DNA of 64,000 bases from Xylanimonas allomyrinae (GTDB taxonomy: Bacteria > Actinomycetota > Actinomycetes > Actinomycetales > Cellulomonadaceae), in the NCBI RefSeq assembly GCF_004135345.1, contig NZ_CP035495.1:2418001-2482000 (forward strand), given 5' to 3'. A program made the translations under genes and the position numbers. Shown one piece after another: positions 9,006 through 16,075 of this stretch; the first letter of the stretch is position 1, and each line of letters starts with the position of its first letter. Under the pieces are notes generated by a model. That model did not search any database. It saw nothing but the letters and a program-made list of their open reading frames with translations, and was not told the origin of the DNA.

Positions 9006-9517
9006 TCAGGCAGCGGCGGTACCCGCGCGCAGGCGCCGTCCCAGCAGGTACAGCTCACATCCCAGGCACAGCCCGACGACGGCGTTGAGCGCCGCCGCCA
9101 CGAACGCGAGCGCGGCGGCCACGGGGACGGCCGCCCCGGCTCCCAGCAGCCCGAGGATCACGCCGACGCCGGTCACGACGAGTCCGACGAGCTGCGCGAA
9201 ACGCGGCGGGCGCGGGTCCTCGAGCTCTTCGGGGCGGCAAGCCGGGGCCGCACGACCGTGCGGAACACCCAGCCTTGCCAGGTGTGCTGAGCGCCACGCG
9301 CGGCGCCGACGGCGAAGCTGAGCGCGAGCACGGCCAGCAGCACGAGCGCCGCGCGGCGCGTCGGCTCCGCGACGCCCAGCAGCACGACGACGGCGAGCAG
9401 CACCGCCGTGATCCCGGCTGCGACGCGCGGGCCGCGGGGGTCGATCCCGGCCGGCCGGCCGGTGGAAGCGGGGGTGGGGGCGGGGGTGGGGGCGGGGGTG
9501 GGGGTGCTGCGAGACAT
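9006..9517 (-). pseudogene. DUF4395 membrane protein, single-base frameshift
   Basis: From the ATG at 9517 the frame gives a PTPAP-repeat N-terminus, then the DUF4395 start GIDPRGPRVAAGITAVLLAV and a second helix up to TVVRPRLAAP. Restoring one base in the C run (forward GGGG at 9231-9234) continues EELEDPRPPRFAQLVGLVVTG, more hydrophobic segments and the diagnostic C-terminal CLGCELYLLGRR, stopping at 9006. DUF4395 proteins have 4 membrane spans and a CxxC at the end, and are commonly paired with thioredoxin genes in actinobacteria, as here. Full length is expected after repair. Confidence 0.8.
9470..9503. repeat. G-rich tandem repeat inside the DUF4395 N-terminus
   Basis: The plus strand carries about six runs of five G separated by T or C (GGGGGTGGGGGC units). 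On the minus strand these encode Pro-Thr/Pro-Ala repeats. Runs of this kind can form G-quadruplexes and are prone to slippage; repeat number may vary between strains. Confidence 0.7.
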
Positions 9518-9610
9518 GAGGACTCCAGGAGGTCAGGCGGGAACGTGCCGGCGCGGCGCACGGGTGCGCCGGCGTGCGGACCGGGCGCGGGGCCGCGGGG
9601 GTCAGCGACA

Positions 9611-9666
9611 GGGGTTCACGTGCAGGGGTTCACGTGCAGTGGTTCACGTGCAGGGGTTCAACGACA
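9611..9666. repeat. Four tandem 14-bp repeats with CACGTG core
   Basis: Units GGGGTTCACGTGCA at 9611-9624 and 9625-9638 are identical. The unit at 9639-9652 differs by one base, and the unit at 9653-9666 diverges at its right end (GGGGTTCAACGACA). The last unit supplies the TGA stop of the thioredoxin gene. Each of the first three units contains the palindrome CACGTG. Confidence 0.85.
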
Positions 9667-10089
9667 GAGGGCCAGTGCCTCGCGGGCCTGGGACGGGCTC
9701 ATGGCGCCGCTCGCGCGGGCGAGCTCGACGCCGTCGGGGTCGAGCACGAGCACGGTGGGGGTCGTCAGCACGCGCAGCCGGGCGACGAGGTCGAGGTGCG
9801 CGTCGACGTCCAGCTCCTGGTGGGCGACGCCGTCCTCGGCCGACGCGAGCGCTCGCAGGACACGGGCGGTGGCGCGGCACGGGGCGCAGATCTCGGCGGA
9901 GAGCTGGAGGAACGTGGCGCGCGTGCCGAGGATCACGCCGCGCGCGGCCCACTCCGTGGCCGGGCTGGTGTCCCCTGCCGACGGCGCGGCGGCGCGCGCC
10001 ACACGCACCCGCCCCTGGCGGGCACGCCATACGGCGCCGATCACTGCCGTCACGGCCAGGAGCGCGACGAGCGCGAACGTCTGGGGCAC
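9658..10089 (-). CDS. Membrane-anchored thioredoxin-like protein (CAPC active site)
   Basis: 143 residues from a GTG at 10089. An N-terminal membrane anchor (PQTFALVALLAVTAVIGAVW) is followed by a thioredoxin fold with the redox motif CAPC near residue 68 and the cis-Pro loop TTPTVLVLDPDG near residue 110. It probably faces the cell exterior as a thiol-disulfide protein. The DUF4395 gene lies downstream on the same strand, the usual partner in actinobacteria; both have CxxC motifs, so an electron-relay pair is plausible but unproven. Confidence 0.82.
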   Translation of the reverse strand: MPQTFALVALLAVTAVIGAVWRARQGRVRVARAAAPSAGDTSPATEWAARGVILGTRATFLQLSAEICAPCRATARVLRALASAEDGVAHQELDVDAHLDLVARLRVLTTPTVLVLDPDGVELARASGAMSPSQAREALALCR

Positions 10090-10116
10090 GCCCGTTCCCT
10101 TCTGCCGACCTGCACG

Positions 10117-10146
10117 ATGACAATAGTTGAAAGCGGAATCTATAGA
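10117..10146 (+). promoter_or_regulatory. Candidate sigma-70 promoter for the YceI gene
   Basis: An AT-rich island in GC-rich DNA holds ATGACA (10117-10122) and TATAGA (10141-10146) separated by 18 bp. It lies in the 185-bp divergent region between the thioredoxin gene and yceI-like gene. Assigned by eye only. Confidence 0.4.
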
Positions 10147-10274
10147 GTGATCCCTGCTCGGCGATCAATGATCACCCCGCCGTCCGCGTGCACACCACCA
10201 TGATCCCGAATGCTGGACGGCAGGCGTCTCGGATCGCGTCGCGCGCCGCCACACCTGCCCCCGGAGGATCTGCG

Positions 10275-10949
10275 ATGACCGACCTGCCCCTGCGCACCTG
10301 GAACGATCTCGTCATCCCGGCGCCGGGTCCCTACCACCTGGACACCGAGCACATGCGGCTGGGCTTCAACGCGACCCACATGATGGTCAGCACCGTGCGC
10401 GGCGAGTTCACTCGCGCATCCGCACAGGTCTGGGTCGACGAGGACCCGCTCGAGTCCTGGGCGAGCGCGACGATCCAGTCGGCCTCGATCGACACCGACA
10501 ACGCCGAGCGCGACGGCCACCTGCGCTCGGGCGACTTCCTCGACGCCGACACGCACCCGACCATCGGCTTCCGCTCGACCGGTCTGACCTGGCAGACGCA
10601 GCCCGACCCGATCTTCTCCTGGGCGCGCCTCAAAGGGCACGCCCAGGGGCGCACCGCCGCCCCCGACGCCGCGACGCGCCCGCCGTCGCGGTTCCAGCTC
10701 CACGGCGACCTCACGATCCGGTCCACGACGCTTCCCGTCACGCTCGACGTCGAGTACGGCGGCGCCCGTCGCGACCTGTACGGGCGCGACATCTGGGGTT
10801 TCTCGGCCACCACCGCGATCGACCGCGAGGCCTACGGGCTGCTGTGGAACGTGGCGCTCGAGGCGGGTGGCGTCCTGGTCGCCAAGACGGTGCGGCTCGA
10901 ACTGGCGGGCGAGTTCATCCGCTCCGACGGCGTCACCGCGCGTCCGTAG
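10275..10949 (+). CDS. YceI family lipocalin-like protein
   Basis: 224 residues. The ATG at 10275 is set by a GGAGG site 6 bases upstream. The sequence follows the YceI pattern: PGPYHLDTEHMRLGFNATHM near residue 18 (the SxHSxVxFxVRHMM-like opening), ATIQSASIDTDNAERDGHLR near residue 67 and FLDADTHPTIGFRSTG near residue 92. YceI proteins form a barrel that binds isoprenoid-type ligands. There is no signal peptide here, unlike the E. coli protein. It is a single gene facing away from the thioredoxin gene. Confidence 0.88.
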   Translation: MTDLPLRTWNDLVIPAPGPYHLDTEHMRLGFNATHMMVSTVRGEFTRASAQVWVDEDPLESWASATIQSASIDTDNAERDGHLRSGDFLDADTHPTIGFRSTGLTWQTQPDPIFSWARLKGHAQGRTAAPDAATRPPSRFQLHGDLTIRSTTLPVTLDVEYGGARRDLYGRDIWGFSATTAIDREAYGLLWNVALEAGGVLVAKTVRLELAGEFIRSDGVTARP

Positions 10950-10967
10950 CGGCACAGGGCCCGGACC

Positions 10968-11711
10968 TCACCCCAGCAGCACGCGCCCGACGGCGAACAC
11001 CAGGATCCCGCCGACCGCCACCGGCACCACCGCCGCCGCGATCCCGGCCCAGCGCCCCGTCACCCCCGGCAGACGCTCGAACAAGATCCGCACCGCCCCG
11101 ACGCCCAGCCCGCCGACGAGCCCCGCGACCAGACCCGTCACCGGCTCCACGTCTGGAACGAGTGCACCGGCCCCCGCGCCCGCCACGGCGGCGACGGCGA
11201 CGGCGGACAACGCGCCGAGCCAGCCGCGTGCCGCGGGGAGCGCCGAGACCGCGGCAGCGGCAGCGACCGCCGTCGCCGCCGTGACGACCAGCGCGGTACC
11301 GCCCGTGGAGCGGGTCGTGGCGATCCACCCTGCCGCGGCGACGGCGACGAACGCGCCCGTCACGGTGCCGCTGAGCGACTCGACCAGGCGCGCACGACCG
11401 TCGCGCCGCAGCATCTCGGACAAGAAGGCCAGCACGAGCGACATCGCGACGACGAGCGGCAGGTGCCGCAGCACCGGCTCGCCCTGCGTGCGCCAGGCGA
11501 CAACCGCGGCACCGAGCCCTGCGGCGAGGACGACGATCCGCAGTCCGCCCGGCGCGGGCGCGGCCACGACGGCCGGCCATCCGATCACGAGGAGCACGAC
11601 CAGCGCCACGGCGACGCCGACGAGAGGCAGCACGCCGAAGGACGCGGCGGCGGCGACGACGGCGGCGAGGACGGCGGTCGTCACGGCACGGGTGCTCAGG
11701 GTCACGGTCAC
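10968..11711 (-). CDS. Ala/Val-rich multi-span membrane protein of unknown function
   Basis: About 247 residues with roughly eight hydrophobic stretches (for example TTAVLAAVVAAAASFGVLPL, LVGVAVALVVLLVIGWPAVV and GIAAAVVPVAVGGILVFAVG). Start candidates are GTG at 11711 and GTG at 11705; the first is used. No family motif stands out; similar predicted permease-like proteins sit upstream of glnR in related actinobacteria. It is divergent from glnR (180 bp between) and convergent with the YceI gene. Confidence 0.65.
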   Translation of the reverse strand: MTVTLSTRAVTTAVLAAVVAAAASFGVLPLVGVAVALVVLLVIGWPAVVAAPAPGGLRIVVLAAGLGAAVVAWRTQGEPVLRHLPLVVAMSLVLAFLSEMLRRDGRARLVESLSGTVTGAFVAVAAAGWIATTRSTGGTALVVTAATAVAAAAAVSALPAARGWLGALSAVAVAAVAGAGAGALVPDVEPVTGLVAGLVGGLGVGAVRILFERLPGVTGRWAGIAAAVVPVAVGGILVFAVGRVLLG

Positions 11712-11890
11712 GAGTATCCCGGACGGTCTCGCCGTGTGTGCTCTTCGGCTTCCCACGACACATGCCCGACACGTGGTCGATGCATACTGCGCCATCAGGC
11801 GGGTGTCGGGCCGGTGTGCGCAGGTGCGCCGGGAGGTAGTTTGTCGGCAGGCCGACACCCGATGGAAACGAAGGACCAGGAGGGACGCGC

Positions 11891-12706
11891 ATGGCAGAAC
11901 TGTTGATCCTCACGCCCGCGACGGGCGGGTCGGTCGACGTGCTGCCCGCGCTCGGTCTTCTCTCGCACCGGGTCCGCGTGCTGCCCATGGAGCCGTCGGC
12001 GCTCGTGGACGCGCCCGACTCCGACGTCGTGCTGCTCGACGCCCGCCGCGACCTCGTGGCCGCGCGCACGACGTGCCGCCTGCTGCACGCCACCGGGCTC
12101 GACCTGCCGCTCGTGCTCGTGCTCACCGAGGGCGGGCTCACCGTCGTCACGCACGAGTGGGGCGTGGACGACCTGCTGCTCGAGCACGCCTCCCCCGCCG
12201 AGGTCGAGGCACGGCTGCGCCTGGTGATCGAGCGCTCGGCGCGCGGCTCGGTCGACGACGGGCCGCAGGAGATCGCCGCCGGGGACCTGGCCATCGACGC
12301 GGGCGGCTACACGGCCCGGCTGCGTGGGCGGCCCATCGACCTCACGTACAAGGAGTTCGAGCTCCTCAAGTACCTCGTCCAGCACCCAGGCCGGGTGTTC
12401 ACCCGCGCCCAGCTCCTGCAAGAGGTCTGGGGCTACGACTACTACGGCGGCACCCGCACGGTCGACGTCCACGTGCGGCGTCTGCGCGCCAAGCTCGGGC
12501 CCGAGCACGAGCAGCTCATCGGCACCGTGCGCAACGTGGGCTACCGCTTCGACCCGCCGCCCAAGGAACGCTCCCCCCGCGACGAGCCCGCGGACGCGCC
12601 CCCGTCGGCCTCGGCCACCGCCCCGTCGCCGCGCCCGGACGGCGCGATCCCGAGCCCGGCCACCCCCGACGGCGACTCGCAGCCCACGACACCCCGGAGC
12701 CGATGA
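11891..12706 (+). CDS. glnR: GlnR-type winged-helix response regulator (nitrogen regulator)
   Basis: 271 residues. The receiver-like N-terminus [20 protein letters not shown] and [16 protein letters not shown] is characteristic of actinobacterial GlnR, an orphan OmpR-type regulator of nitrogen assimilation that works as a dimer without classical phosphorylation. The OmpR/PhoB winged helix spans about residues 125-217 with [20 protein letters not shown] and [19 protein letters not shown] Pro/Ser-rich tail of about 50 residues follows. The ATG at 11891 has an AGGAGG-like site just upstream. It overlaps the downstream hydrolase gene. Confidence 0.88.
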   Translation: MAELLILTPATGGSVDVLPALGLLSHRVRVLPMEPSALVDAPDSDVVLLDARRDLVAARTTCRLLHATGLDLPLVLVLTEGGLTVVTHEWGVDDLLLEHASPAEVEARLRLVIERSARGSVDDGPQEIAAGDLAIDAGGYTARLRGRPIDLTYKEFELLKYLVQHPGRVFTRAQLLQEVWGYDYYGGTRTVDVHVRRLRAKLGPEHEQLIGTVRNVGYRFDPPPKERSPRDEPADAPPSASATAPSPRPDGAIPSPATPDGDSQPTTPRSR

Positions 12707-13641
12707 TGCCCGACGCCAGAGAGGTCGCCGACTACTCGTCCGCGCTCGTCGACGGGCCGTGGCGGCACGAGTTCGTGACCGCCAACGGGGCCCGGTTCCA
12801 CGTCGCGCTCGCCGGGCCGGGGCGCACCGCGTCGCCGTCGGCGCCGCTGGTCGTGCTGCTGCACGGGTTCGGCCAGTTCTGGTGGACCTGGCGAAACCAG
12901 ATCACCGCGCTCGCCGACGCCGGGTATTCCGTCGCCGCGATGGACCTGCGGGGCACCGCGGCGTCCGACAAGCCGCCGTCGGGCTACGACACGCCCACCC
13001 GCACGCGTGACGTCGCCGGCGTGGTGCGCTCGCTCGGGCACGACCGCGCGATCGTCGTCGGGCACGGGACGGGCGGCACGGTCGCCTGGTCGATGGCGGC
13101 GCTCCAGCCGGCCATGACGGCCGGGGTCGCCGCGCTGTCGAGCCCGCACCCGGCGCACCTGCACGTGCCGCTGGTGCAGCAGCTCACGCCGCGCGCGCTG
13201 CGGCTGCTCGCGCTCGCACAGATCCCGACGCTGCCCGAGCGGCGCCTGCGCGACGCGGACGTGCTGGAGCGGTTCTTCGCTCTGGGCGCGGGCCGGCCGC
13301 TCGACCCCGCCGCCGTCGAGCTCTACCGCACCGTGCTGCGCATCCCGTTCGCGGCCCACACGGCGGCCGAGGCCTTGCGCTGGTCCGTGCGCTCGGTGCC
13401 GCGGCTCGACGGGAGGCGCTTCACGGCCGCGGTGCGCCGCGTGCTCACGCTCCCGACGCTCCAGGTGCACGGCGAGCGCGACGGCATCGTGCGCCGCGAC
13501 CGGGCCGACGCCGACGCCGCGGCCTTCGCACGCGACTACCGCTTCGAGGTGCTCGAGGGCGCGGGCCACTTCCTCCAGGAAGAGGCGCCGGACGCCGTCA
13601 CCGAACTTCTCCTCGCCTGGCTCCCCGCTCCCACGCGCTAG
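12703..13641 (+). CDS. Alpha/beta hydrolase-fold protein with atypical nucleophile elbow
   Basis: 312 residues (ATGATG at 12703, overlapping the glnR stop). The fold is clear: [19 protein letters not shown] (oxyanion HG motif), [15 protein letters not shown], and late [14 protein letters not shown] with [14 protein letters not shown] for the acid and His. The elbow, however, reads [12 protein letters not shown], so the position normally occupied by Ser or Asp in GxSxG is Gly. Related actinobacterial genes in this context often have GHG, so the family may lack classical hydrolase chemistry. Coupling to glnR is positional; no nitrogen role is shown. Confidence 0.85.
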   Translation: MMPDAREVADYSSALVDGPWRHEFVTANGARFHVALAGPGRTASPSAPLVVLLHGFGQFWWTWRNQITALADAGYSVAAMDLRGTAASDKPPSGYDTPTRTRDVAGVVRSLGHDRAIVVGHGTGGTVAWSMAALQPAMTAGVAALSSPHPAHLHVPLVQQLTPRALRLLALAQIPTLPERRLRDADVLERFFALGAGRPLDPAAVELYRTVLRIPFAAHTAAEALRWSVRSVPRLDGRRFTAAVRRVLTLPTLQVHGERDGIVRRDRADADAAAFARDYRFEVLEGAGHFLQEEAPDAVTELLLAWLPAPTR

Positions 13642-13674
13642 GACTCCCGAGCGTCGCCGGGCCGGGTGCGCGAC

Positions 13675-14403
13675 CTACCGGGGAGGCCCCTGCTTGACGA
13701 GCTTCGCCGCCGCGTCCGGGGTCGTCTCACCGATGCCGTAGGACGGGCACCACGACGCGACCGGGCACGCACCGCACGCCGGGCGCTTGGCGTGGCAGAT
13801 GCGGCGCCCGTGCCAGACGACGTGATGGCTGAGCATCGTCCAGTCCTTCTTCGGGATGAGCTCGGCGACCTCGAACTCGACCTTGACGGGGTCCTCCGCG
13901 CTCGTCCACCCGAACCGGCGGGCGAGCCGCCCGAAGTGCGTGTCCACGGTGATGCCGGGGATGCCGAACGCGTTGCCGAGCACGACGTTGGCCGTCTTGC
14001 GCCCGACGCCGGGCAACGTGACCAGGTCGTCGAGCCGGGGCGGCACCTCACCGCCGAACCGCTCGACGAGCGCCTGGCCGAGCCCGATCACCGCGCGCGT
14101 CTTGGCGCGGAAGAAGCCGAGCGGCTGGAGGATCTCCTCGAGCTGCGCAGGGTCGGCCCCCGCGTAGGCCGCGGCCGTCGGGTAGCGCGCGAACAGCGTC
14201 GGAGTCGTCGCGTTCACGCGAACGTCCGTCGTCTGCGCGCTCAGCACGGTCGCCACCAGCAGCTCCAGCGGGGACGTGAAGTCGAGCTCGGCACGAGCGT
14301 CGGGGTAGGTCGCGGCGAGCTCGCGGTCGATCCGGCGGGCGCGGCGTACGAGCGCCAGCCGGGACTCCCCGGTCGGGGTCGGGTGCGGCTGAGTCGTGGG
14401 CAC
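13675..14403 (-). CDS. nth: Endonuclease III (DNA glycosylase/AP lyase)
   Basis: About 242 residues from the GTG at 14403; a longer in-frame extension to 14517 would run into the crp promoter region and is not favoured. The helix-hairpin-helix [14 protein letters not shown] holds the catalytic Lys, [14 protein letters not shown] holds the catalytic Asp, and the Fe-S loop is [17 protein letters not shown] (C-x6-C-x2-C-x5-C). The enzyme removes oxidised pyrimidines in base-excision repair. It is divergent from crp, the usual actinobacterial neighbourhood. Confidence 0.92.
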   Translation of the reverse strand: MPTTQPHPTPTGESRLALVRRARRIDRELAATYPDARAELDFTSPLELLVATVLSAQTTDVRVNATTPTLFARYPTAAAYAGADPAQLEEILQPLGFFRAKTRAVIGLGQALVERFGGEVPPRLDDLVTLPGVGRKTANVVLGNAFGIPGITVDTHFGRLARRFGWTSAEDPVKVEFEVAELIPKKDWTMLSHHVVWHGRRICHAKRPACGACPVASWCPSYGIGETTPDAAAKLVKQGPPR

Positions 14404-14576
14404 CCAGGCAGCGTACCGAGCGGACGCGATACGTATCTTCGGTCGTCGAGCCACGCCCCGAACGCCATCCTGACCGGCGAAACGCGCAGTGTGAGGCAAA
14501 CTTGAGAACTGGAACACATTCTGGCCGAGGTCCGGAGCGGCCCGGACGCCCGGCCCCGAGTACGTGAGGATTCTCT

Positions 14577-15254
14577 GTGGACGACACCGTCGTGCTCTCC
14601 GCCCCGCTCTTCGCCGACATGGACGACGTCGAGTCGCGGGCCCTGCTCGAGACGATGATCCCTGTCGAGCTGTCCCGTGGGGACGTGCTCTTCCGCGAGG
14701 GCGAGCCAGGCGACCGGCTCTACGTGATCGCCCAGGGGAAGATCAAGCTGGGCCGCCGATCGAGCGACGGACGCGAGAACCTGCTGTCGGTGCTCGGCCC
14801 CGGCGAGATGTTCGGCGAGCTCTCCCTCTTCGATCCGGGCCCCCGCACGGCAACGGCGTCGTCGGTCTCCGACTCGGTCGTGTACGAGCTGCGCCACCAG
14901 GCCCTGGTCGCCTGGGTCGGCGAGCACCCCAACGTCGCCACCCACCTGCTCGGTGCGCTGGCCCGCCGCCTGCGCCGCACCAACGAGACCCTCGCCGACC
15001 TCGTCTTCTCCGACGTGCCCGGTCGCGTCGCCAAGGCCCTGCTCGACCTGTCGACACGCTTCGGCGAACCGTCCGACGACGGCGTGCGTGTCGCGCACGA
15101 CCTCACGCAGGAGGAGCTCGCACAGCTCGTCGGGGCGAGCCGCGAGACGGTCAACAAGGCGCTCGCCGACTTCGCGTCACGTGGCTGGGTGCGTCGCGAG
15201 GGCCGCGCCGTCGTCCTGCTGGACGTGGACCGCCTGGAGCGCCGCGCGCGCTGA
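14577..15254 (+). CDS. crp: Crp/Fnr-family transcriptional regulator (GlxR/Crp type)
   Basis: 225 residues with a GTG start at 14577, identical in architecture to actinobacterial GlxR/Crp. The cAMP-binding domain ([39 protein letters not shown], the phosphate-binding cassette) covers residues 15-130. The C-terminal helix-turn-helix includes [20 protein letters not shown]. It is a global regulator of carbon metabolism in corynebacteria and relatives. It stands alone, divergent from nth, with a 63-bp gap to the convergent ridA gene. Confidence 0.9.
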   Translation: MDDTVVLSAPLFADMDDVESRALLETMIPVELSRGDVLFREGEPGDRLYVIAQGKIKLGRRSSDGRENLLSVLGPGEMFGELSLFDPGPRTATASSVSDSVVYELRHQALVAWVGEHPNVATHLLGALARRLRRTNETLADLVFSDVPGRVAKALLDLSTRFGEPSDDGVRVAHDLTQEELAQLVGASRETVNKALADFASRGWVRREGRAVVLLDVDRLERRAR

Positions 15255-15317
15255 GGCGCCGGCGCGCACCGCGCGACGCCACCGAACGACGGCGCGCCGC
15301 GCGGGACGCCCACCAGA

Positions 15318-15803
15318 TCAGTCTCGGCGCTGGGTGCGCACCTCGACGAGGATCTCCACCTCGACCGGCGAGTCGAGCGGCAGGACCGCGACGCCGACGG
15401 CGCTGCGCGCATGCACCCCGGCGTCGCCGAAGATCTCGCCCAGCACGTTCGACGCGCCGTTGATCACGCCGGGCTGACCGGTGAAGCCCGGGTCGGACGC
15501 CACGAAGCCCACGACCTTGACCACGCGCACGACGTCGTCGAGCGACCCGAGCAGCGACCTCACCGCGGCCAGGGCGTTGAGCGCGCACAGGCGCGCGTAC
15601 CCGGCGGCGTCCTCGGGGCTCACGAGCCCCTCGCCGACGCCGACCTTGCCCGTGGCCTGCAGGGCACCGTCGACGAACGGAAGCTGCCCCGAGGTATGGA
15701 CGTAGTCACCGCTGCGCACGGCCGGGACGTACGCGGCGACCGGCGCCGCGACGTCGGGCAGCGTGATGCCCAGCTCGGCGAGCCGCGCCTCCACGCCGGC
15801 CAT
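15318..15803 (-). CDS. RidA family protein (enamine/imine deaminase-like)
   Basis: 161 residues with RidA landmarks: VRSGDYVHTSGQLPFVDG near residue 32, CALNALAAVRSLLGSLDDVV near residue 83 and a C-terminal VEVEILVEVRTQ. It belongs to the longer actinobacterial RidA subgroup. RidA hydrolyses reactive enamine intermediates from PLP enzymes, but the catalytic Arg of the canonical group is not evident, so the exact activity is uncertain. The ATG at 15803 shares its base with the stop of the DUF4177 gene, giving coupling. Confidence 0.82.
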   Translation of the reverse strand: MAGVEARLAELGITLPDVAAPVAAYVPAVRSGDYVHTSGQLPFVDGALQATGKVGVGEGLVSPEDAAGYARLCALNALAAVRSLLGSLDDVVRVVKVVGFVASDPGFTGQPGVINGASNVLGEIFGDAGVHARSAVGVAVLPLDSPVEVEILVEVRTQRRD

Positions 15804-15967
15804 CAGCGGTCGCCCGTCGGGCGCTTGAGATAGGCCACCAGGCCCACCCCGTCTGGTCCGGGTACCACCTGCACGAGCTCCCACCCGTCGGCGCCCCATT
15901 GGTCGAGGATCGCCTTGGTGTTGTGGATCAGCAGGGGGATCGTCGCGTACTCCCACGTCGTCGCCAT
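15803..15967 (-). CDS. DUF4177 domain small protein
   Basis: 54 residues beginning MATTWEYATIPLLIHNTKAI with the DUF4177 core QWGADGWELVQVV. These small proteins are conserved in actinobacteria but have no known function. The ATG at 15967 is well supported by the conserved start, and the stop overlaps the ridA start by one base. It is divergent from the PBP gene; the 108-bp spacer must hold both promoters. Confidence 0.8.
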   Translation of the reverse strand: MATTWEYATIPLLIHNTKAILDQWGADGWELVQVVPGPDGVGLVAYLKRPTGDR

Positions 15968-16075
15968 GCGCCAAAGATAGCCGCGCGAGGCCGCCGCGCC
16001 CTTTCCACAGGACCTGCACACAGATCCAGCGACGCTCCCGACCCCGTGACAGGCCCACCACGTACCCTGGCACCC

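Noticed and set aside
9611-9666. CRISPR array
   Set aside because: Units are 14 bp in direct tandem with no spacers and no cas genes. The VPDT repeats at 63808-63843 were rejected for the same reason.
10867-13641. A 924-codon frame reaching back from the alpha/beta hydrolase through glnR to yceI
   Set aside because: The upstream part is Arg/Pro/Thr-rich and antisense or out-of-frame to clear genes; the hydrolase starts at 12703 with coupling to glnR.
13675-14517. Endonuclease III starting at 14517
   Set aside because: The extra 38 codons run through the crp/nth promoter region and match no part of the family; GTG at 14403 gives normal length.
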